Below the pieces are notes generated by a model, which was given only the letters and a program-made list of their open reading frames with translations, had not been told where the DNA came from and ran no database searches. A stretch of 64,000 nucleotides of DNA from Gallaecimonas pentaromativorans. GTDB taxonomy: Bacteria; Pseudomonadota; Gammaproteobacteria; Enterobacterales; Gallaecimonadaceae. The translations under genes were made by a program, and so were the position numbers. Where the stretch lies: NCBI RefSeq assembly GCF_003751625.1, contig NZ_RJUL01000001.1, positions 112,253-176,252 of the forward strand, written 5' to 3'. Below, one piece after another: positions 33,202 to 41,532 of this stretch (position 1 is the stretch's first letter; each line of letters opens with the position of its first letter).

Positions 33202-36200
33202 ATGGCGAGTCTTAACCGAATCATTCTTATCAACACTCACCTCAAAGGCGTGGTGGAGCTGGTACTGGACGACCACACCAACATTTGCGGTACCAATGCC
33301 TCGGGCAAGACCACCTTACAGCGTCTAGTACCGGTTTTTTACGGCGAATACCCAAGCCGCGTAGTGCCCTCAACCCGCGATAGCTTCGAACGCTGGTATC
33401 TGCCCACCGAACAAAGCTACATCATTTACGAATACAAGCGTCCTGGTGGCCAGTTGGCCCAGGCGGTGTTGGCGTCGGCAGGTGATGGTAAAGGGGTCAA
33501 TTATCGTTTTATCGGCAAAGGTTTTGAGCTCGATGACTATGTCAAAAGCCGCCAGGGCGACAGCCTGACCTTCTTGACCATGCAGGAATTGGGACGTGAG
33601 CTTAAACGTGCCGGCACAGAGCACAGTAACCTCATCAATAGTACTAGTCAGTTCAAAGCCGTTATCCAAAACGACCGCTCCTTACTGGGCACTGGCGGTA
33701 ACCGCAGTGAGCTGCGCCATGCTGCGCGCCTCTTTTCCCTGTGCCAGCCGGAGCATTCCCTGCGCCATATCGAAAAACTGGCCAAGGCAGTGCACTCCAA
33801 GGAAGGCAAGATGGAGACCATCAAGTCGATGATCGCCGCCATCTTGGAAGAGGACGGCGTCACACCTCCCACCTCTAAACTGCGGCCACAGTTGGTGGAA
33901 GCCTGGATAAGAGAGAGCCAGCTCATTCAGGGCTTTAATGCTATCCGCCCCGAATTTGACAAACTCGAGCAAGAATTTGAGGAACTGGGCCAGTGTGAAC
34001 TACGCCTCAGCGGCCTGACGCAAGGCTATAAGACAGATGAACCCCGGCAGTGGCAAGCCAAAGAACAAAACGAAAACCTGATAGAGGAACTGGGGTTTCG
34101 CAAAAACCAGTTGGAAAACAGCTGGAAGGGGCAACGTGACGCTCTGAACCAATCGCTATCCCGCACCCAAAGCGACCTAAAAACGGTTTCAGAAGAACTG
34201 GATCGCCTCGAAGAGCAACACCAGGCCTATATGGATGCCGATATCGAGCAAGCCAAAGCCGACTTGGAGCGGATCCCTGCCTGGCAGAACGACCTCAATG
34301 ATCTGCGCCAACGCCACAAACTGCAGACCGAGAATCACTTGGACGTGCAGGCCGCTTATAAAGAGCGCCTCTATGCCATTACCCAACAGTTAAACGCTGT
34401 ACTAGAAGAGCTGAGCGCCCAGCAAGAAAGCCTTCAAGAACAGCGCAGCGCCAAGCTGCAACAGCAAGGTGCCGAACTAACCGAACTGGATCAGGGTTTT
34501 GATAAGCGCCGCCAGCAAGGCCTCGACACTTATCGGGAGAAGATCCACCAACTGGATCTGGAATATAACGCCATCCAGGCCCGCATCGAAGGGGCAGCCT
34601 ATCTGGAGGAGGAACGCCAGACCTTACTGGTGCTCGATGAGCGTATTTACCTGGCCGAGGAAGCCATGGAGGGTACTTCAGCCAAAGTGGAGCAGCTTGG
34701 GCAGCAGGAACGGCAACTGCTCGCTAAACGCGAAGAGGCCAACGAAAGCTGGCAACAAGCCAGCCGACGGGTTATCGAGCGCCAAAGCCAGTTGGACGAC
34801 ATCAAGCAGCACCTTTACCCCGGCCATCACAGCCTGCTGGAATTTTTGCGCCGGGAAAGTCCCCAGTGGGAAACCCGCCTGGGTAAGGTGATAAGCCCGG
34901 AGTTGCTGCACCGCAGTGACCTCAAGCCCAGCCTCGGTGGTGATAACGATTCGCTGTTTGGCGTCCAGCTCGACTTGGCTGCCCTCGACATTCCAGAACA
35001 TGCTCAAACCGAGCAAGCTTTGCGCCAGCGCCTGGAACAAGCTGAAGCCGAGCTGGAAGAGGCCCAGAGCACCCAGCATGAAGCAGAAGATCTCCTGGTT
35101 GCCGCCGGCCAAGCACTTAACGCGCTACGCGAACACTTGATCTTGGCTCGCACTAAGGAGAAGAACGCCAAGGAAGAGCGTCGCCGCTTGGTAGACGAGC
35201 GCAAGGCCCAACAAGACAAGATCAATGCAGCCTTGGCCGAGCGCAAGCTGCAAGGCAAAAAGCAACTGAGCGCGCTGGATAGCCAACGCCAACAACGGCA
35301 AAGCGACCATCAGCTTTGGCTAGACCAGCTCAAGGAGCAAGCCCTCGAAGCGCGCATGGAAAAAACCGCCTATTGGCAAGAGGTGGTAGGGGCAATGGAT
35401 GAGCAGCTTAAGCAACTCAAGGCACAAATTCAGGAGCGCCGCGCCCGAGCCAAAGAGGAAGAGCAAGCCTGCGAAAAATGGTATCGCCAGGAACTGAAAT
35501 CTCAGGGCATAGATGAAACAGCCATCTTCAAGCTTGAGCAAGAGATAACCAGCCTGGAAAAACGTATCAACAGCACCGAACAGCGCCGGGCCAAGGTCGC
35601 GGAGTTCAACAACTGGTACCAATACCACTGGCTGCAACGCAAACCTCGCTTACAACAAGAACACACCGAGCTGCAAAGCCGGTCTGCCGAGCTGGACCAA
35701 CAGCTAAAAGACGCCACTAGCCAGTACAAGCAGCAGCGCAGCGAACTGGAACAAGCCGGTATACAAGCAGGGCAAGCTTTAGCGAAAGCCGAAGATTACC
35801 TCAGTAAGATCAAAAGCCTACTAAGGCGTATGGGTGAAATAAAGTTGCCCAAAGAGGGCGTTGACGCCATGGGCGGCCTGGACGAACGCCTCGCTCTTGG
35901 CGAAGATCTGCTGCAGCAGCGTGACCAGCACCAAGCCGCCGTCAAAGCCTATGTGGACCGCTTCGACAGCGTCATTGCCAGCCAATCCGGCTCCAGTCTT
36001 AGCGAAACCTGGGAGCGCAGCCGCGAGCAATGCACCCTGGTCAACGACAAAGGCTTTACCTTGCTCGATTATCGCAAGCTGGTGCCTGAATTGAAGCAGT
36101 TGCTGCAGGTACTAGTGCCCCAAAGCGTCACGGCGCTGCGTGAACAGGGCCGCATCTTTGGTGACGATCTTAACAAGTACCACCAGATATTGGCCGACAT

Positions 36201-36879
36201 CGACAGGCGTATCGCTTCCCAAAGTACCCGCATCACCCGCGAGGTTGGCGAGGAGCTGTTCCTGGACGGGGTGTCCGACTCAGCAGTGCGCATTCGCTCC
36301 AAAATCAGCGAGCTGGAATTCTGGCCAGAATTACAAGCCTTTATCCGCGCTTACAAGGCATGGCAGGCCGACGGCTTTACCGAGCTGCCCAACGAAGACT
36401 ACACCAGCGCCATGCGCCGGGCCTTGGACATCATTGGCCGCTCGGCACTCGCCGGCAGCATTGCCAACTTGCTGGAAATTGAGCTGCGGCTGCGCGAAGG
36501 TAACTCAGATTTGGTGATCCGTACCGATCGCCAATTGGGAGAGTCCTCCAGCCACGGCATGGCCTATCTCATACTCTGTAAATTCTTGTTGGCCTTTACC
36601 CGTTTGCTACGCGGCAACACCGGGGTGACTATTCATTGGCCCATCGACGAATTGGGCACCCTGCACTACAACAACGTCAAAAAAATCTTCGACGCTTGTA
36701 CCAACAACAATATCCGGGTGCTGGGCGCTTTCCCCAACCCGGACTCGGAAGTGCTGGGGCTTTTTGCCAACCGCTATATCGTCAACAAACAAACCCGGCA
36801 ACTGCAGGTGGTTAAACCCAAGCATGACCCCATAGCCGAGCGTCTCAAACTCAAAGAACGTCAGCGGGAGGTGGTGTAA
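33202..36879 (+). CDS. SMC-like ATPase of a Wadjet/Mks-type condensin (JetC/MksB-like)
   Basis: A 1225-residue SMC-like protein. Walker A is GTNASGKT at residues 30-37. The C-terminal head has the signature LGESSSHGMA (1112-1121) and Walker B IHWPIDE with Asp1149-Glu1150. Two long coiled coils (about 270-540 and 610-990, rich in Glu, Gln, Lys, Arg and Leu) flank a central non-coiled region (about 540-600) where a hinge would lie; no Zn-hook CxxC is seen, so it is not Rad50. The next three genes look like the MukE-like, kleisin-like and toprim partners of Wadjet (JetABCD)/MksBEFG, which cleave plasmid DNA after loop extrusion. Unusually, the SMC gene comes first. Confidence 0.8.
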   Translation: MASLNRIILINTHLKGVVELVLDDHTNICGTNASGKTTLQRLVPVFYGEYPSRVVPSTRDSFERWYLPTEQSYIIYEYKRPGGQLAQAVLASAGDGKGVNYRFIGKGFELDDYVKSRQGDSLTFLTMQELGRELKRAGTEHSNLINSTSQFKAVIQNDRSLLGTGGNRSELRHAARLFSLCQPEHSLRHIEKLAKAVHSKEGKMETIKSMIAAILEEDGVTPPTSKLRPQLVEAWIRESQLIQGFNAIRPEFDKLEQEFEELGQCELRLSGLTQGYKTDEPRQWQAKEQNENLIEELGFRKNQLENSWKGQRDALNQSLSRTQSDLKTVSEELDRLEEQHQAYMDADIEQAKADLERIPAWQNDLNDLRQRHKLQTENHLDVQAAYKERLYAITQQLNAVLEELSAQQESLQEQRSAKLQQQGAELTELDQGFDKRRQQGLDTYREKIHQLDLEYNAIQARIEGAAYLEEERQTLLVLDERIYLAEEAMEGTSAKVEQLGQQERQLLAKREEANESWQQASRRVIERQSQLDDIKQHLYPGHHSLLEFLRRESPQWETRLGKVISPELLHRSDLKPSLGGDNDSLFGVQLDLAALDIPEHAQTEQALRQRLEQAEAELEEAQSTQHEAEDLLVAAGQALNALREHLILARTKEKNAKEERRRLVDERKAQQDKINAALAERKLQGKKQLSALDSQRQQRQSDHQLWLDQLKEQALEARMEKTAYWQEVVGAMDEQLKQLKAQIQERRARAKEEEQACEKWYRQELKSQGIDETAIFKLEQEITSLEKRINSTEQRRAKVAEFNNWYQYHWLQRKPRLQQEHTELQSRSAELDQQLKDATSQYKQQRSELEQAGIQAGQALAKAEDYLSKIKSLLRRMGEIKLPKEGVDAMGGLDERLALGEDLLQQRDQHQAAVKAYVDRFDSVIASQSGSSLSETWERSREQCTLVNDKGFTLLDYRKLVPELKQLLQVLVPQSVTALREQGRIFGDDLNKYHQILADIDRRIASQSTRITREVGEELFLDGVSDSAVRIRSKISELEFWPELQAFIRAYKAWQADGFTELPNEDYTSAMRRALDIIGRSALAGSIANLLEIELRLREGNSDLVIRTDRQLGESSSHGMAYLILCKFLLAFTRLLRGNTGVTIHWPIDELGTLHYNNVKKIFDACTNNNIRVLGAFPNPDSEVLGLFANRYIVNKQTRQLQVVKPKHDPIAERLKLKERQREVV

Positions 36880-37524
36880 ATGCTTTCAACCACAGCACAA
36901 CAGGTTGTCGAGCAACTGCTGCGCGGCCAATTTATCTGTCGCACCACCAACGAGGAAGGCTGGCGCCTGCTCAAGAGCCCGGCGGGCCGTGAGAAGGTGG
37001 AAGATTTCCTCGGCCAACTCAACCGCACCCTGGCCCAGGTCGGCACAGGCAACGACGGCGATGTGTTCTTTTGCGGTTATCGGGCGCTTAACGAGAGTGA
37101 GCGTCGGGTCATTAGTCAGCAGTTCAAAGATATCTGCCATGCCCTGACGCCCTTGGTGGAATGGCTGGTACTGGTGCAGGAGGCCACAGCCCAAGACGCA
37201 CCGCTGACCGAAGGCGCCGCCGTGCGTCTTGGCGAGCTACAAACCATAGTGGAAGACACCCCCGCTTTTCGTGAAAAACTAGCAAAAATAAGCCACTTTC
37301 GCTTTTTCAACTCCACGTCTACTCAGGTCGACGGCCAGATAAAACAGGTATTCAAGCGCCTAGTCGACGAGGGCTACCTTATCCGGCCCAACCCGGACAA
37401 ACAGATCTACATCGCCACCGGCAAGCTTGATTACCTCTACGAGGTGATCCGTTTTATCGACGAAACCGAAGGGCTAAACCTGGAAGCCCAGGCCGAAACC
37501 GCCAGCCAGGCGAGCCTGCTATGA
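36880..37524 (+). CDS. MukE/MksE/JetB-like condensin accessory subunit
   Basis: A 214-residue acidic protein that starts one base after the SMC stop, behind GGGAGG. The predicted helical N-terminal half (FICRTTNEEGWRLLKSPAGREKVEDFLGQLN) and a C-terminal winged-helix-like part (QIKQVFKRLVDEGYLIRPNPDKQIYIATGKLDYLYEVIRFI, about 152-193) are what is expected of the KITE-type MukE/MksE/JetB subunits that bind the kleisin. I identify it mainly by size, architecture and position; sequence similarity in this family is low. It overlaps the next gene by four bases (ATGA). Confidence 0.68.
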   Translation: MLSTTAQQVVEQLLRGQFICRTTNEEGWRLLKSPAGREKVEDFLGQLNRTLAQVGTGNDGDVFFCGYRALNESERRVISQQFKDICHALTPLVEWLVLVQEATAQDAPLTEGAAVRLGELQTIVEDTPAFREKLAKISHFRFFNSTSTQVDGQIKQVFKRLVDEGYLIRPNPDKQIYIATGKLDYLYEVIRFIDETEGLNLEAQAETASQASLL

Positions 37525-38741
37525 ACCCGCAACTACAACAGGCCGGGGTACGGTTTCTCAAACTGCTGGGCCGCCACAGCGACGTGATCATGGACGCCTA
37601 CCTAGGCGGCGAAGTGGCCGACGGCCAGCTTGAAGAAGGCGTGGAGGAGCGGCTTAAAAAGGAAGGCATTCTCTACCGCCCCGAGCAGGGGGCCAACCTG
37701 CGCTTGCGTAAATCGGTGCGTACCCTGCTTGAAGAAGCTCTCAAGGACGAACGCAACCGCCAAATAGACACCAACCTTGGCTCGGCCCTGGCCGCCATCA
37801 AGACCCTGGCAGCCCATTACAAGGAAGCCCGGCACAGCGGCGATTACGGCGGTGCCGAGGCCTACCTGTCGGACTTGGCCGAGGCAGTTTATTCCTTTGC
37901 CGAAACCCTGCGCCACGATATTCGGGCATTGTGGGGGCGTATCAACAACGCCTTTGGTTACGTGGGCACTATCAACGCTAAGATCCGTGAGAATGAGTTG
38001 GCGCAGTCCCAGGTAAGCGATCTGTTGGCAGGCCTGGAAATGGTCAACTTTCAGGAACTGGCAGATATTGCGGGGGATATTCGCGAGCTGCGCCGGCTAA
38101 TGGTAACCAGCCTGCAAAGCACGTTGTCCGAGTGCACCCAGGAACTGGGCATGGTGCAAGCAAGGCTATTGGAACTGCTGGGGCGGTTTCGGGAGATCCG
38201 TGGCCGCACCCGGCTCTTAAAAGGCTGGCTGTTGCACCAGGATCAGCACCCTGACTACCAAGTTGGCAACCACGCCGGGCACCAAGCCTTGCCGCAACTG
38301 TTCAACCAAGCCGAAGCTATTTTGGCACCGGCCTGGGCGACTGTTCATAACAGCCAGCACGAACAGATGCTGATCGAACTGGTGGATCAGATCAAAGCCC
38401 AGGGCCTACTCGAGAGAACCACCAGTCAGCCTCAGGAAGCACTGCCTCTGGTGATGGAAGAGGTGGACGATTTTGAAGTGGCCCCAAGCCCCATCAAGCA
38501 AGCGGTGGATGATTACTTTATTGCCGTTATCGACAGCGGCGAGGAAGAATCCGCCTTGGGTTACCTGGCAAGGCACCAACTGCCCTGGGACGCCGAGAGC
38601 TGGCTTTACCAAATCATCAACGGTTATGAGGGCCTGGCCGAAGAGCAGCGCCGCCACTTCGAGTTGGACCCCATAGGCGAACCCCACCCCATCTACAGTG
38701 GCAACTTTATTATTCGGGATCTGAGCCTGTGGCTGGCCTAA
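37521..38741 (+). CDS. Kleisin-like subunit (MukF/MksF/JetA-like)
   Basis: A 406-residue, mainly alpha-helical acidic protein. The N-terminal 80 residues (ERLKKEGILYRPEQGANLRLRKSVRTLLEEAL) look like a winged helix. A long helical middle (about 85-260) follows, then an acidic linker (VMEEVDDFEV) and a C-terminal compact domain (about 330-406, ending NFIIRDLSLWLA). This is the kleisin layout that bridges SMC heads. It overlaps the MukE-like gene by four bases and the toprim gene by 13 bases, so the four proteins are probably made in fixed ratio. Identification is by architecture and context. Confidence 0.66.
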   Translation: MNPQLQQAGVRFLKLLGRHSDVIMDAYLGGEVADGQLEEGVEERLKKEGILYRPEQGANLRLRKSVRTLLEEALKDERNRQIDTNLGSALAAIKTLAAHYKEARHSGDYGGAEAYLSDLAEAVYSFAETLRHDIRALWGRINNAFGYVGTINAKIRENELAQSQVSDLLAGLEMVNFQELADIAGDIRELRRLMVTSLQSTLSECTQELGMVQARLLELLGRFREIRGRTRLLKGWLLHQDQHPDYQVGNHAGHQALPQLFNQAEAILAPAWATVHNSQHEQMLIELVDQIKAQGLLERTTSQPQEALPLVMEEVDDFEVAPSPIKQAVDDYFIAVIDSGEEESALGYLARHQLPWDAESWLYQIINGYEGLAEEQRRHFELDPIGEPHPIYSGNFIIRDLSLWLA

Positions 38742-39553
38742 CGCGAGGGCATCTCAAGGCGGTACATGAGCTGCTCTACCATCGAAAAGACAAGGTGGCA
38801 GCCAACGCGCAGTGGCAAACTATCTGCGCTCAATTAGAACTGTCGCCGCCCCGCCAGGGGAAGTTCTTGCTGTTCGACGGGGCGCTGCGAAAAGAGCTTA
38901 GGCAAGTGGCCGAAGCCGTCACCGGTTATGATTTGATGTCGCCTTTGCCAGAGGGCGACCGCAACCTTTATGCCAAAGCGGGCTTTCTCAATGAGAAAGT
39001 CTCACCAGTAAAACCCAACCAAGGTTATGTACTGCTAAAAGGGCAAATCCCTGGCTTGCCACAACTGGACCCGGCGGTCAGCGTAAGGCTACCGCTGACC
39101 AGCCTGGCACTGGGCGCCTTGGAGACGCTCGTGGTCATGGAGAACCTCGACAGCTTCGACAGTTGGCACCGCTATGTTGTACCTGCCGAGTTACAACAGG
39201 CGACAGTCCTCTACCGAGGACACGGCACAATGGCTGGCAGCAAAGCCTTATTGGCAGAGCTACCCGTCTCGGTCAGGCTGGTGGCCTTTACTGATCTCGA
39301 CCCCGCCGGGCTGCGCACCGCCCACGCCGAACTTAAAGCCCAAGCGTTACTCACTCCCCAACTGAGCAGCAGCCTGATAAAAGTAAGTGTGCGGGATGAC
39401 TTCAATCACCAGCACGAAGCTCAGGCTTATTTGGAAAAAGCCGAACTGGGTGGTTGGCAGGCTCTTTGGGAGCGGGTAAAAGCGGCCAAACTCAGTATCA
39501 AACAACAGCATATGTTGGCCCAGGCCGTACCTCTTACACTGCTTCAAAGATAA
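38729..39553 (+). CDS. Toprim-domain protein, JetD/MksG-like putative nuclease subunit
   Basis: A 274-residue protein. Its C-terminal half holds a toprim-like motif set: Glu138 in LVVMENLDSFD and Asp189-x-Asp191 in AFTDLDPAGLR, the metal-binding pattern of topoisomerase VI-like JetD nucleases. It lacks a long N-terminal arm: JetD proteins of known Wadjet systems are usually considerably longer, nearer 400 residues. It starts with GTG, overlapping the kleisin-like gene by 13 bases. In Wadjet this subunit makes the double-strand cut in small circular DNA; here that is inferred from the motifs and operon. Confidence 0.68.
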   Translation: MAGLTRGHLKAVHELLYHRKDKVAANAQWQTICAQLELSPPRQGKFLLFDGALRKELRQVAEAVTGYDLMSPLPEGDRNLYAKAGFLNEKVSPVKPNQGYVLLKGQIPGLPQLDPAVSVRLPLTSLALGALETLVVMENLDSFDSWHRYVVPAELQQATVLYRGHGTMAGSKALLAELPVSVRLVAFTDLDPAGLRTAHAELKAQALLTPQLSSSLIKVSVRDDFNHQHEAQAYLEKAELGGWQALWERVKAAKLSIKQQHMLAQAVPLTLLQR

Positions 39554-39572
39554 CGGCCGTACCGAAAACGCC

Positions 39573-39935
39573 ATGCCCAATCGCCGCTACCTGTATCTGC
39601 AAACCGCAGACTTCGCCGATAACAACGCTTTTGCCCAATGGCTGCTTGGCGCCCTGGAAAAAGAAGGCGTCATCACCGGCAATGTGACCGACGAAGATTT
39701 TATGCAGGTGGTGGAGGCTAACGTTGCTGGCATGCCAGTGTCGTTTTATCTCGGTAAAACCGAAGATGACACCACGCCACCCACTTGGTTGGTCTGGCCG
39801 CAACAACAGTGGAGCTGGCTTAGTCGCTTACTTGGCAAGGCCAATTACGACGCTGAAGCCGAGGCTCAAGCCTTGCTGGAAAAGGCAGCGAGCAGCGCCG
39901 GATCCTTTACCCATATCGAATGGGACGACAAATAA
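39573..39935 (+). CDS. Hypothetical protein, fifth gene of the SMC-type operon
   Basis: I do not recognise this 120-residue acidic protein. It has no signal peptide or membrane helix. It opens with MPNRRYLYLQTADF, has several Trp residues in a central WLVWPQQQWSWLSRLL segment, and ends in an acidic HIEWDDK. It begins 19 bases after the toprim gene with no terminator between them and no clear ribosome-binding site, and a terminator follows, so it looks like the last gene of the same operon. It could be an accessory to the SMC system or an unrelated passenger. Confidence 0.6.
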   Translation: MPNRRYLYLQTADFADNNAFAQWLLGALEKEGVITGNVTDEDFMQVVEANVAGMPVSFYLGKTEDDTTPPTWLVWPQQQWSWLSRLLGKANYDAEAEAQALLEKAASSAGSFTHIEWDDK

Positions 39936-39961
39936 AAAGGGAGGCAAAGCCTCCTTTTTTA
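39934..39961. terminator. Bidirectional terminator after the SMC-type operon
   Basis: Stem GGAGGC (40-45 of the block, 39940-39945) with GCCTCC (39949-39954) and an AAA loop, extended by A/T pairs. A-run and T-run on either side allow use by the operon and by the convergent aminotransferase gene, whose stop lies inside the T-run. Confidence 0.85.
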
Positions 39962-41125
39962 TTGCTGGAAGACCTTATCCAACAGACCAAGGGCCTCGGC
40001 CACCTCGGCCTCGCTGATATTGAGCGCCGGCATAAAGCGCAGGGTATTGGCCCTGGGAGCGTTGATAAGGAGCCCCAGCGCCATGGCCTTTTCCACCAGG
40101 GCGCTGGCATCCAGCATTCCGGTATTGAGCGCCAGCAGCAGGCCCTGGCCACGCACCTCGCCAAGGCCGTACTTGGCGCTCAGAAGACTCAGGCCTTCTT
40201 TCAATTGCTGGCTGCGGGCATTGACCCCTTCCAAAAAGCCGGGGGCGGTGACCGCCTCCACCATGGCCTGGCCCACGGCGCACATCAGCGGGTTACCGCT
40301 GAAGGTGCCGCCCTGGTCGCCGTATTCAAAGCAGCTGACCGCTTTATCTATCAGCATCGCCGACAGCGGCACGCCGCCGCCTAGGCCCTTGGCCAGGGTC
40401 ATGATATGGGGCTTGATGCCGTGGTGCTCATAGGCAAAGAGTTTGCCGGTGCGGCCGATGCCGGTTTGCACCTCATCGAGGATCAAAAGCGCCTGATTTT
40501 CCTGGCAAAGGGCGGCCAAGCCTTGCAGGAAATCGCCGCTAGCCTCCACCACTCCCGCCTCCCCCTGTATGGGTTCGAGCATCACCGCCACCGTGGCGTC
40601 GTCCATGGCCGCCGCTACCGCCGCCAAGTCGTTAAAGGGCACCTTGATAAAGCCCGGCACCTTGGGCTCGAACAGCGCCTCAAAGGCCGGTTTGCCGCAG
40701 GCAGACATGCAGGCCAGGGTACGGCCGTGAAAGCCCCCTTCGAAGGTGATGATTTTAAAGGCGCCGTTCTTGTGTTTTTGGCCCCAGCGGCGGGCAAGCT
40801 TGATGGCCCCTTCGTTGGCCTCGGCGCCGCTGGAGGCAAAAAACACCTGGTCGAACACCGAATGCTTCACCAGGGTGTTGGCGAGCTCCACCATGGGGCC
40901 GTTGTAAAAACCAGGGCTGGCGTTCACCAGGGTGGCGGCCTGGCGGGCCAGGGCTTCTTGCATGGCTAAAGGGCTATGGCCCAGGGTATTTACCGCCCAG
41001 CCCTGCACCAGATCCAGGTAGCCCTTGTTGGTATCGTCAAACAGATAACTGCCCTGCCCTTTGACAAAGCGTTGCCCGGGGCGCTTGGCCACGGGGATAA
41101 GGGCACAATAGTCGGGGCTGGTCAT
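39959..41125 (-). CDS. argD: Acetylornithine aminotransferase-family (class III) transaminase
   Basis: A 388-residue PLP enzyme. Motifs: [41 protein letters not shown] (cofactor Asp) and the Schiff-base Lys in [24 protein letters not shown] and the C-terminal [15 protein letters not shown] fit acetylornithine transaminases, and the sequence resembles the type common in Burkholderiales/Xanthomonadales more than enterobacterial ArgD. The frame stays open 61 codons further upstream, but GGAG before ATG 41125 decides the start. Upstream lies an attenuator-like leader ending only 16 bases from the start codon. No other arg gene is adjacent, so a catabolic (AstC-like) role is possible. Confidence 0.8.
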   Translation of the reverse strand: MTSPDYCALIPVAKRPGQRFVKGQGSYLFDDTNKGYLDLVQGWAVNTLGHSPLAMQEALARQAATLVNASPGFYNGPMVELANTLVKHSVFDQVFFASSGAEANEGAIKLARRWGQKHKNGAFKIITFEGGFHGRTLACMSACGKPAFEALFEPKVPGFIKVPFNDLAAVAAAMDDATVAVMLEPIQGEAGVVEASGDFLQGLAALCQENQALLILDEVQTGIGRTGKLFAYEHHGIKPHIMTLAKGLGGGVPLSAMLIDKAVSCFEYGDQGGTFSGNPLMCAVGQAMVEAVTAPGFLEGVNARSQQLKEGLSLLSAKYGLGEVRGQGLLLALNTGMLDASALVEKAMALGLLINAPRANTLRFMPALNISEAEVAEALGLLDKVFQQ

Positions 41126-41141
41126 AGGGTCTCCAGGCAAT

Positions 41142-41170
41142 AAAAAACCGCAGCGACGGCTGCGGCTTGG
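41142..41170 (-). terminator. Attenuator terminator upstream of the argD-like gene
   Basis: On the minus strand CCGCAGC (41165-41159), loop CGTC, and GCTGCGG (41154-41148) form a seven-pair stem followed by six T (41147-41142). The start codon is only 16 bases further. A competing antiterminator pairs CGGCTG (41193-41188) with CAGCCG (41162-41157) and GCTTGG (41186-41181) with CCAAGC (41170-41165), using the left arm of the terminator. The two structures exclude each other. Confidence 0.75.
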
Positions 41171-41186
41171 GCGCGATAAACCAAGC

Positions 41187-41252
41187 TCAGCCGCGGCACC
41201 AAAGGAGGCGTCGGTACTGAGTAAGGCGTGTAAAACAGGCATCAGGTTGCAT
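41187..41252 (-). CDS. Candidate 21-residue leader peptide of the argD-like attenuator
   Basis: A short open frame starting ATG CAA CCT and ending in TGA. Four of its 21 residues are Arg (codons 9, 14, 15 and 20; CGC, CGA, CGC, CGC). The stop codon abuts the antiterminator arm: its A (41187) is the bulged base between the two antiterminator stems. A ribosome finishing the peptide would therefore mask that arm and favour termination, while one stalled at the Arg codons would leave it free. No Shine-Dalgarno is visible, so translation is the weak point of this call. Confidence 0.45.
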   Translation of the reverse strand: MQPDACFTRLTQYRRLLWCRG

Positions 41253-41532
41253 GGCGGCACTATCGTGCCGAAAGAATAAAAAATCAATATAAAAACATAA
41301 TAATTCAAATGAGATTTTTAATGTGCAGCAGCTCCTGCCTAAATAACCCTTTTATTACATTCTGTTGCCGGCCTTGATGTTGCCCAAAACTCTCCTAGGC
41401 TAAACAGATAATCAGCGAGCCCAAGCCAAGACTTGGCCGCCACCTCAGCATTTCGCAGCCCACATAACTCCCGCCTTCGGCCCCTTGATAGAGGCTGGCG
41501 GCAACCTATGTTTTGCCTGGAGGAACGACGTA

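Larger units (their letters stand above)
41126..41532 (-). promoter_or_regulatory. Divergent intergenic region with attenuator leader for the argD-like gene
   Basis: Reading the minus strand from about 41330, an AT-rich stretch (41270-41310) could hold the promoter, although no single -35/-10 pair stands out. A six-pair hairpin, CGGCAC (41270-41265) with GTGCCG (41260-41255), precedes a 21-codon open frame, an antiterminator and a terminator (listed separately). On the plus strand, 41309-41532 is the upstream region of the patatin gene; I see no convincing promoter or gene there apart from the GGAGGA ribosome-binding site at 41519-41524. Confidence 0.55.

Noticed and set aside
41255-41270. 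CGGCAC-TATC-GTGCCG hairpin as a terminator
   Set aside because: It lacks a T-run on either strand in the needed position; at most it is a leader hairpin or operator.
41126-41308. 61-codon N-terminal extension of the argD-like protein
   Set aside because: The extension runs through a terminator hairpin and has no homologous counterpart; GGAG before ATG 41125 and the family N-terminus favour the short form.
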